Source: Hymenobacter sediminicola (lineage in GTDB: Bacteria; Bacteroidota; Bacteroidia; Cytophagales; Hymenobacteraceae). From it: a stretch of DNA of 64,000 nucleotides. Under the pieces are notes generated by a model. It was not told where the DNA came from. It was given only the letters and a program-made list of their open reading frames with translations, and did no database searches. Below, in pieces: positions 19,828-26,158 of the stretch (positions are counted from its first letter, which is position 1; each line of letters starts with the position of its first letter). The stretch spans positions 2,167,001 through 2,231,000 of the forward strand of contig NZ_CP060202.1 in the NCBI RefSeq assembly GCF_014250515.1. The letters are read 5' to 3'. The translations under genes and the position numbers were made by a program.

Positions 19828-20967
19828 TTAGTCGAAATCCGACAGGGAGATGCCGAAGCTCAGGACGTTGGCCTGCGGGCCGCGGTTGTCTTTAAATACC
19901 TCATTCAAGTTGTATTTGGCGAAGAGCGTAACGCTGCGCAGCCCGATCAGGCCCTGCAAACCGTATTGGAAATCTTCGAGATTGTAGGAGCCCCGGTCCT
20001 TGTCTTTGCGGGTGCTGCCTTCCTGCTCGTACTTAATCTTGGTGTGCGACGCCAGCCGGTAGCCAACAAACCCACCGGCTCCGATGCGGAACGCACTGTT
20101 GTGCTTGTCGTCGCGGAAGTTGAGCACAGGCATCAGGGGCAGGTTGATGACTGTCGTGGCCAGCTTGCTTTTCTCTAGATTCAGGTCCCGGTCGTTTACT
20201 ACATACGTCGTATTGTTCGCCGCCAAAAACCGGTTGTTGTTATCGAGCATGTAGTTATTGAACGACAGTTCCGGGCCGGTCATGATGTAGAGCGGGCTGC
20301 GGCGGCTGCCGATGCGCTGGATATAGTGCCAGTTTAGGCTGACGTAGCGGGAACCCATGGTGCGCAGGTCCAGATTGGGCTCGTTTACCAGGTTCTGCTT
20401 GTTCACCAGTGCGTTCAGGCCCAGGTCGATGCTGAAGTCGCTACGACCCGAACGGTCGGCTTTGGCCTGGCGCTTGGCTGCGGCCAGCGAGTCGTCCTTG
20501 GTGGTGCTGCCCAGATGCACCGATACCCGGTCGCTGCCATCTTCGGCGGCATTTTCTTCCACTTTCACCCCAAACAGGCGGCCCATGCTCACTTCTACCT
20601 TGTCACCGCCTTTGCGTGGGGCATTGTCGTTGTGCAGCGTGATGCGGATCTGCTCGGGTACCTGCTTGCCGGGTTGGTCTTTGGCAGGGTAAAACTCCAT
20701 CGTCACCTGCTCCGACTTCGACGACTTACCGGCCGCCTCTGCTTGGGTGATGTACTTATCCAGCAGAATCATCAGCGAGTCGAGCTTGTAGTTGCGCAGT
20801 TCGCGGAGTTGCTGCTTGTTTTTGACGAACAGCGTCATGGTGGCCTGGTTGGGCAGTTTCACCAGAATCGTGTCGTCGAGGTGAGCAGGGACGGTAGCGT
20901 GGGCCGAGCAAGGCGCGGCCAGAACCAGCAGCAGGAAGGCGGCCAGCAGGGCGGAGAGGCGTTTCAT
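19828..20967 (-). CDS. Outer membrane beta-barrel protein downstream of a sigma/anti-sigma pair
   Basis: A 379-residue exported protein with a signal peptide (AAFLLLVLAAPCSA, then cleavage near HA-TVP). The first ~180 residues are soluble and charged, with a lysine/asparagine-rich linker. From about residue 185 the sequence becomes barrel-like, with repeated aromatic-gly strands (RYVSLNWHYIQRIG, NSAFRIGAGGFVGYRLASHT, LIGLRSVTLFAKYNL, NVLSFGISLSDF) ending in Phe-Asp. This resembles the PF13568-type beta-barrel proteins found in Bacteroidota. It is the third gene of an ECF sigma operon, starting 13 bases after the anti-sigma stop, so it may be its regulatory target or part of signalling. Function unknown. 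Confidence 0.8.
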   Translation of the reverse strand: MKRLSALLAAFLLLVLAAPCSAHATVPAHLDDTILVKLPNQATMTLFVKNKQQLRELRNYKLDSLMILLDKYITQAEAAGKSSKSEQVTMEFYPAKDQPGKQVPEQIRITLHNDNAPRKGGDKVEVSMGRLFGVKVEENAAEDGSDRVSVHLGSTTKDDSLAAAKRQAKADRSGRSDFSIDLGLNALVNKQNLVNEPNLDLRTMGSRYVSLNWHYIQRIGSRRSPLYIMTGPELSFNNYMLDNNNRFLAANNTTYVVNDRDLNLEKSKLATTVINLPLMPVLNFRDDKHNSAFRIGAGGFVGYRLASHTKIKYEQEGSTRKDKDRGSYNLEDFQYGLQGLIGLRSVTLFAKYNLNEVFKDNRGPQANVLSFGISLSDFD

Positions 20968-20980
20968 GACAAGAAAAAAA

Positions 20981-21826
20981 TTAGAGTTGTATCACTTTGG
21001 TAAGCGTGCGGCCGGCCACGCGGGCCTGCACCGTCACGGTTTCGGGCAGTCCGGCATCAGCCAGAGTCACCCGGTCGCCGCGCACTGCGCTGCGGCCCAG
21101 GCGTAGCAGTTGGCCCAAACGGGGCCGCGTGCCGGAGTCTGCCTGGTGAGCGGCCGTGGCCACGGCCGTTTCAGCATCACTGCGGCGGACTTCTACCTCA
21201 ATTGGGCCGGTAGGAGCAGCCGGGCCAGCTGCGGTCAGCGCCGTAGCTGGAAGCTGACGCGGTGCTGAAGGAGCTTCCACCAGCTCCGAAATACGCTCCG
21301 GTTGCGTTTTTGGGAGGGTGGTAGCCAGGACTTCAGGAGCTGGCGCGTTGCTCAGGCTTTTGGAAACAGTACGCTTAGAGTGGCTTTCTGAAACCGGCGC
21401 GGCGGCTAGCTGCCGCGCCGGCAGGTGCGCATCCTGGGGCTGGCGGGAGGAAGGAGCGGGGGCTTCAGCAGAGGCTTCTTTCGAGGTGGTAGATGCAAGC
21501 GTCTGAAGTGGGGTTGCCTGGGTTTCAGTAGCGGCATCCGATTTTTTTTCGGGTTGGGCGGAGGCTCCGGGTTGCGCTGTCTTCTGTTGCGGCGCGGTGG
21601 CCAGTGCACCTTCGCCGGAAGGCACCGAGGAGCCCAGTTGCAGCCAGAGCACGCCGCTTACCAGCAGCAGTGCCACGCTGGCAGCTGCCGCCCATAGCCA
21701 AAGCACGGGGCGTTTCTTTTCGGGCTGCAGCTCTTCTTCGAGCTGGTTCCAGAGGTAGGCGGGCGGGGTGGGCGCGTGCTCCGCGAGACGGTCGCGAAAC
21801 AGCTTATCAATATCTTCCGGTTGCAT
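20981..21826 (-). CDS. Membrane anti-sigma-like protein
   Basis: A 281-residue single-pass protein. Residues 1-38 are cytosolic (MQPEDIDKLFRDRLAEHAPT, a motif common at the start of Bacteroidota anti-sigma partners), residues 41-64 are one membrane helix (VLWLWAAAASVALLLVSGVLWL), and the rest is a long Ala/Pro/Ser-rich periplasmic tail ending in a small conserved-looking beta segment (ADAGLPETVTVQARVAGRTLTKVIQL). The start overlaps the sigma gene end by 20 bases, typical of translational coupling. Presumably it holds the ECF factor inactive until a signal arrives. No zinc-binding ZAS motif is visible. Confidence 0.72.
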   Translation of the reverse strand: MQPEDIDKLFRDRLAEHAPTPPAYLWNQLEEELQPEKKRPVLWLWAAAASVALLLVSGVLWLQLGSSVPSGEGALATAPQQKTAQPGASAQPEKKSDAATETQATPLQTLASTTSKEASAEAPAPSSRQPQDAHLPARQLAAAPVSESHSKRTVSKSLSNAPAPEVLATTLPKTQPERISELVEAPSAPRQLPATALTAAGPAAPTGPIEVEVRRSDAETAVATAAHQADSGTRPRLGQLLRLGRSAVRGDRVTLADAGLPETVTVQARVAGRTLTKVIQL

Positions 21827-22388
21827 ACAGTTCTTTCGGTGAGGAGGTGGAGGATACGGCCTGCTGGCTGGCCGCCGCGAGGCGGCGCTGGAGCATGGCC
21901 CGTGCCTTACTGAGCTGCGACTTGCTGGTGCCCTCCGAAATACCGAGCAGCTCGCCGATTTCGGGGTGGGTGTAGCCCTCCAAGGCGTACAGGTTAAATA
22001 CCGTGCGGTAGCCGGCGGGCAGCTCTGAGAGTAGCGCCAGCATATCGTCGGCGTTGAGCTGGCTTTCAGCGGTGGCCGCTGTGGCTGGCACGTCGTAGGT
22101 GAGGTCGTCGATGGCCAGGTGCAGCGGCTCCTTGCGGCGGAGCTGCCCCAGTGCCTCGTTCACCATGATCCGGCGAATCCAGCCCTCAAAAGAGCCTTCG
22201 TGCCGGTACTGGTCGAGGGCCCGAAATACCTTTGCAAAACCTCCAAGCATGGCCTCTTCGGCATCCTCGCGGCGGCGCAGGTAGCGCAGGCACACCCCCA
22301 GCATCAGGCCTGCAAACCGCTCATAGAGCAGCTTCTGGGCACGGCCGCTGCCTTGGCGGCAGGCAGTGATGAGGTCAGCGTCAGTCAC
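21807..22388 (-). CDS. ECF RNA polymerase sigma factor
   Basis: A 193-residue sigma-70-family ECF factor. Region 2 is seen at about 10-75 (DLITACRQGSGRAQKLLYER, YLRRREDAEEAM, EGWIRRIMVNEA) and region 4 at about 120-165 (LPAGYRTVFNLYALEGYTHP, GISEGTSKSQLSKARAML), the latter the -35 binding helix-turn-helix. It directs RNA polymerase to a specialised promoter set, presumably including its own operon. A 22-base palindrome (22529-22550) lies upstream. The C-terminal tail after the HTH is Ser-rich. Confidence 0.95.
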   Translation of the reverse strand: MTDADLITACRQGSGRAQKLLYERFAGLMLGVCLRYLRRREDAEEAMLGGFAKVFRALDQYRHEGSFEGWIRRIMVNEALGQLRRKEPLHLAIDDLTYDVPATAATAESQLNADDMLALLSELPAGYRTVFNLYALEGYTHPEIGELLGISEGTSKSQLSKARAMLQRRLAAASQQAVSSTSSPKELYATGRY

Positions 22389-22528
22389 AGGTTCGAAGGT
22401 AAGGTTTGCGTCAGGAGCAGGGCGTTTGATGAGGTAGATGCAACCTTTCCGAGGGCGGTTGCCTCAGCGGCTGGCTTTCCTGCTGAATTTTTTATGCGCT
22501 TTCTGAATGTGTTCTTCATGTAATTGTA

Positions 22529-22550
22529 CACCAAGTATTTACACTTGGTG
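22529..22550. promoter_or_regulatory. Candidate operator palindrome upstream of the sigma factor
   Basis: CACCAAGT and its complement ACTTGGTG, eight-base arms around ATTTAC, about 140 bases before the sigma start in an otherwise AT-rich spacer. The perfect arms suggest a regulator binding site or a small hairpin; no cognate regulator is evident. Confidence 0.4.
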
Positions 22551-22596
22551 GTATATGGAAAGCCAAAGTGAATGAATCAATCTGGATGCATAAAAA

Positions 22597-22656
22597 GGCC
22601 ACTTTCTTTTCAGCACAATCTGCCAGAATGCAGATTGTGCTGAAAAGAAAGTGGCC
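22597..22656 (-). terminator. Strong terminator after the LCAT-CHAT gene
   Basis: A perfect 26-base inverted repeat (GGCCACTTTCTTTTCAGCAC onward) with an eight-base loop, ending on the minus strand in GGCCTTTTTA. It sits 19 bases after the end of the CHAT gene and probably stops that transcript before the sigma region. Confidence 0.9.
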
Positions 22657-22675
22657 GGATGCCGCGCCGAAAATA

Positions 22676-25600
22676 TCAGGGGCGCCAGTTGAGCAGGTAG
22701 TCGGTGGCCTGGCCGTAGTGCTGGTAGGCGCCCCAGGTAGAGCCGCCGCTGCTATAGATGCAGTTGCGGGCCGAGGCAATAGCTTTGCCCAGGGTAGAAG
22801 GCTGACTTCCACTCGCCTCCGGTTGGGTGCCATTAGGAGTGGTGCTGCCGTTCATTTCCTGCGGACTAAGGCTGGAGTAATTAAGCAATGTGCCTGCCGA
22901 CTGGCCCACCAGCACCTGCGCATAGAATTCACGGGCAAAGGCCAGGGCAAGGTCGTCGTTCACAGGCCAGCCGGTGCCGAGGTAGTTGCGCACGCCCCGC
23001 TCGAAAAATGCTTCTGCAATGCCCGCCAGGCTACCGTTCAGCTCTTCGGCCGCAAACGGGGTACCTTCCCGAATCACCGATGAGAAACAGGCGTTGGCAA
23101 AAACCAGCCGCGGTACGTGCCGGGCTCGGAATATCTCGCGGGCCGTCAGCACCCGGTCGCGCCCGAACACCCAGCCCTGGCTGTTAGGGTCGTCGGGAGT
23201 AAAGATGCCGTGGCCTGCGAAGTGAATCACGTCGAAGCTACCGTTGAGAATCAGCGCCATGATTTCCAGGAAATCACACTCGGCCTCGCCAATTCGCTCC
23301 ACCACATCCAGCTTAATGGTGGCCGCGTGGGCCGGTTGTAGCCGGTTCAGAAATGCTTTGATGGTGCTGAGCATTTCCACTACGGCCCGGCCTTCGCGGC
23401 GGGCGCCGGGCAACTGCAGTTCCGGCTCTGGTGCAGGATCCGCAATGACGAGCACGCGCAGGCTGCGGTTGCGGGGCGGCGGAATGCCGGGCTTGGGGGA
23501 GAGCATAGTCCGGAACTGGCGGGCCAGCTGTAACTGCCGGCTCAGGGAGCGGCGGGCGCCGGGCGTCCGGCCCTCGTTGGCCATGCGGTTCTGCAACTGC
23601 GCGAAACAGGCCATTTCCCAGGGCAGACTGGCTGTGCTGCGGTCCAGCACAAACGTGAGCGGCTCGGCAAAATAGTCCTGAAAATCCAGCGGAAACAGCA
23701 GCGTCGACATCAGCTCGCCGTAGGTTTCCTGCTCCCGCAGCATCACGGCATCCATGAGCCGGCCGGGCAACGTGCTCGGGAAGTAAGGCTGCACGTCCAG
23801 CTCCCGCACCGGTATAACGGCGCCATCTATCAGGGCCGTGAAGCGGTAGCGCGTGCCGTCGCGCTCAATGGTGATGCGCGGACCCCGGTCGGGCTTGGGC
23901 AGGTCGCCGGGCAGGCTCGGTTTGGGTGCGTCCGGGGGCGGGGTAGTAAAGTTGTCGGCGCAGCATTCATCTTTCCGAAACAGCAGGTCCAGTCCATCCA
24001 CTAGGTCGCGGTTGGTGGCGGCCGTCCGGTTGAAAAACTCCACTTGCCGGTCGAATTGGGCTTTGTCGCGCGCAATGAGGGTAATGTCGAGGGCCAGCGG
24101 CTCCGAGCCGTTGGTGGGGCCGCAGCGGTCCAGCCCTTCCGCCACGCCCTGCAGAAAGCTAACCAAGGCTCCTTCCTCACTGAGGCCACCGCGCCCGTCG
24201 CGCCCACGGGTGCCCAAAACTACGGCCGCGAACCGCAGTATTCCCAGTGAGGCCGCCGTGAAACTGGCGTTGCTCATCAGAAAACGCAGGTCGTGGTGGG
24301 AGTAATAGCCCTCCTCGCCCATGCCCAGCAGCAGCAGGGCGCGGGCCTTCACGCCCACCGACCCGGCCGCGCCAGCGGGGCGGGGCAGATAAAACACCTT
24401 GCCCAACTCGGCGCTGAGCAGGCCCTGATCTACGGCCCGGCGAATCCAGGAATTCAGGGCTCGGTCTAGGTCCAGGAGGCGGTTGGTGAGCGGCGCGCCC
24501 ACGTAGCGGCCCACCAGCAGCAGGTCGGTGTCTACCTGCCGGATATCCTGCTGCAGCACTCGTACCGTTACTTTTTTGTGCAGCTCGATGGTGCGGGTGG
24601 CATCCGAAGGCAGGTTGTCGAGGCGCAGGGTGGGGTTGGCCTCACCGGCTGCGGCGCGCACCAAGGCTTCTTCGGCTGCCAAGTATTCTGCGGGCAACTC
24701 CTGCTTGGGCTTGTTGCGGGAAGGGGCCAGGCGCTCAGCAATGGCTTCGAGGCCGGTGCCGGCTAGGTCTTCGCCAATGGGGCGGTGCCAGTGCTTTTCG
24801 CGCTGCGTGAGGGTGCGCGTAATGATGGGCCGGGTCGGGAGGGTGGACGTGCGCTGGTTATACAGGATTTCGCCCACCGATTTCAGAACTAGTGGGTTGC
24901 GCAGCAGGCTGCCGTGGCTCTCGTCTATATAATACGTAGGAATGTCAGCCAGCGCATTACTAGCTGGTGCTTCGTCTGTTTCATCCGTCGCTGCCGCTGC
25001 CACCCGAAACGCCACCCGGCCGTCGCCGTGCAGCGTCTCATGAAACCGGAATTCTCCCGTCGATACCACATCCAGCCGGTGGATAGTAGGCTGGTTGCAG
25101 CCCATGATGGCCACCATACTGCCTCGGTCGAGAGAGTTTGGCTGGCCAGCCAGCTTCTCGTGCAGGTGGCAGGCGCTTTCCAGCAGGTGCTTGCGCACGG
25201 GCAGCGGCACCCAGGTACCGCGCTGGTAAAGCTCCTTGGCCACGCCCTCCAGCTGGTCGCGGGGTGGCAGCAGCTCATATGTCGCCGGAAACGAGTTGAA
25301 GATGCGTAGCACATCGGGCAGGCTGTTGTGCAGGTCCAGCTTATCGAGCCAGCGCACCAGTTTGTCGGCGCCGGTCAGGAGCTGCACGGCCCAGTAGGTG
25401 CCTTCATTGGGAGTGCCCACCATCACGAGGCGGTTGTCCTGGGCGTTGCCGTGGGCCGGGTACCACTGGCTGGCATTCTGGCGCACAAAGCAGCGGGCCA
25501 GCAGCCCACCGGAGCCGTGCGCTACCAGCCGCAGCGGGCGTTCGGCCAGGCCACGCTGCTGCAAAAATGTCGACAACTCTTTGGCGCTGTGCTCCAGGCT

Positions 25601-26083
25601 CAGGCGCCAGTCGTAGGCAAATACGTGTACTTCCCAGTAGCGGGCCAGTGTGAGAATGGCGCGGGCGTAGAGGCGCAGGTCGGGTCCGCCCACTGTCACT
25701 TGCGGCATCGGGTCCGGCCACTTCTCCTTGCTTCTGTCTACTTCGTGGTAGACCTTCAGCTTGTTGAGTCCGCCCGTAATGGCATCCAGATTAAGCCAGA
25801 ACTGCTTGCCATCGATATGCAGCTCGGAGCCCATAAAATCGGGCAGCAGCACTACGGCCTCCCGGGGCGGCTGGCTGGTGGACGTGTCCTGGCCGTTGGA
25901 TTTCAGTAGCTCATTTTTCAGAATGAGGCCGCTCAAATACTGAAATTCCTCGTCGCCGAAATACTGTCGGAGCTGGTGCTCCTGGGGCAGTGGCGGGCCG
26001 GCCTGCGCCTGGTTGTGGGCCACCACCTGGCACAGGTCGAGCAGCGGCTGCGGCCACAGCGGATGGATGGGAGAGGTGCTCAT
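22676..26083 (-). CDS. LCAT-like hydrolase / macro-like domain / CHAT protease fusion
   Basis: A 1135-residue protein, apparently cytosolic. The ATG at 26083 (MSTSPIHPLW) is preferred to a start 12 codons earlier. Residues 73-415 form an LCAT-like alpha/beta hydrolase: VVLLPDFMGSEL, nucleophile Ser191 in HGSGG, acidic Asp354 in HGDGRV, and probable His390 in DESHG, so a full triad can be proposed. Residues 505-650 resemble the N-terminal macro-like domain of leucyl aminopeptidases (ARALLLLGMGEEG, LRFAAVVLG), without its peptidase half. Residues 760-1135 are a CHAT domain, a caspase-like protease: His958 in HFAGHG, Cys999 in FANACFS. It follows the caspase gene after 75 bases. A conflict or cell-death role is inferred from CHAT biology elsewhere. 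Confidence 0.88.
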   Translation of the reverse strand: MSTSPIHPLWPQPLLDLCQVVAHNQAQAGPPLPQEHQLRQYFGDEEFQYLSGLILKNELLKSNGQDTSTSQPPREAVVLLPDFMGSELHIDGKQFWLNLDAITGGLNKLKVYHEVDRSKEKWPDPMPQVTVGGPDLRLYARAILTLARYWEVHVFAYDWRLSLEHSAKELSTFLQQRGLAERPLRLVAHGSGGLLARCFVRQNASQWYPAHGNAQDNRLVMVGTPNEGTYWAVQLLTGADKLVRWLDKLDLHNSLPDVLRIFNSFPATYELLPPRDQLEGVAKELYQRGTWVPLPVRKHLLESACHLHEKLAGQPNSLDRGSMVAIMGCNQPTIHRLDVVSTGEFRFHETLHGDGRVAFRVAAAATDETDEAPASNALADIPTYYIDESHGSLLRNPLVLKSVGEILYNQRTSTLPTRPIITRTLTQREKHWHRPIGEDLAGTGLEAIAERLAPSRNKPKQELPAEYLAAEEALVRAAAGEANPTLRLDNLPSDATRTIELHKKVTVRVLQQDIRQVDTDLLLVGRYVGAPLTNRLLDLDRALNSWIRRAVDQGLLSAELGKVFYLPRPAGAAGSVGVKARALLLLGMGEEGYYSHHDLRFLMSNASFTAASLGILRFAAVVLGTRGRDGRGGLSEEGALVSFLQGVAEGLDRCGPTNGSEPLALDITLIARDKAQFDRQVEFFNRTAATNRDLVDGLDLLFRKDECCADNFTTPPPDAPKPSLPGDLPKPDRGPRITIERDGTRYRFTALIDGAVIPVRELDVQPYFPSTLPGRLMDAVMLREQETYGELMSTLLFPLDFQDYFAEPLTFVLDRSTASLPWEMACFAQLQNRMANEGRTPGARRSLSRQLQLARQFRTMLSPKPGIPPPRNRSLRVLVIADPAPEPELQLPGARREGRAVVEMLSTIKAFLNRLQPAHAATIKLDVVERIGEAECDFLEIMALILNGSFDVIHFAGHGIFTPDDPNSQGWVFGRDRVLTAREIFRARHVPRLVFANACFSSVIREGTPFAAEELNGSLAGIAEAFFERGVRNYLGTGWPVNDDLALAFAREFYAQVLVGQSAGTLLNYSSLSPQEMNGSTTPNGTQPEASGSQPSTLGKAIASARNCIYSSGGSTWGAYQHYGQATDYLLNWRP

Positions 26084-26158
26084 CGGCAGGGTGGGGCGGG
26101 TGACGGCAGGCACCACCATCCGGAGCGGGTTATAGCTCCGGATAGTGGCCTGGCGCGG

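Noticed and set aside
22597..22656. 26-bp perfect inverted repeat as a transposon end
   Set aside because: Single compact hairpin with a T tract right after a gene and no transposase or target duplication; a terminator explains it.
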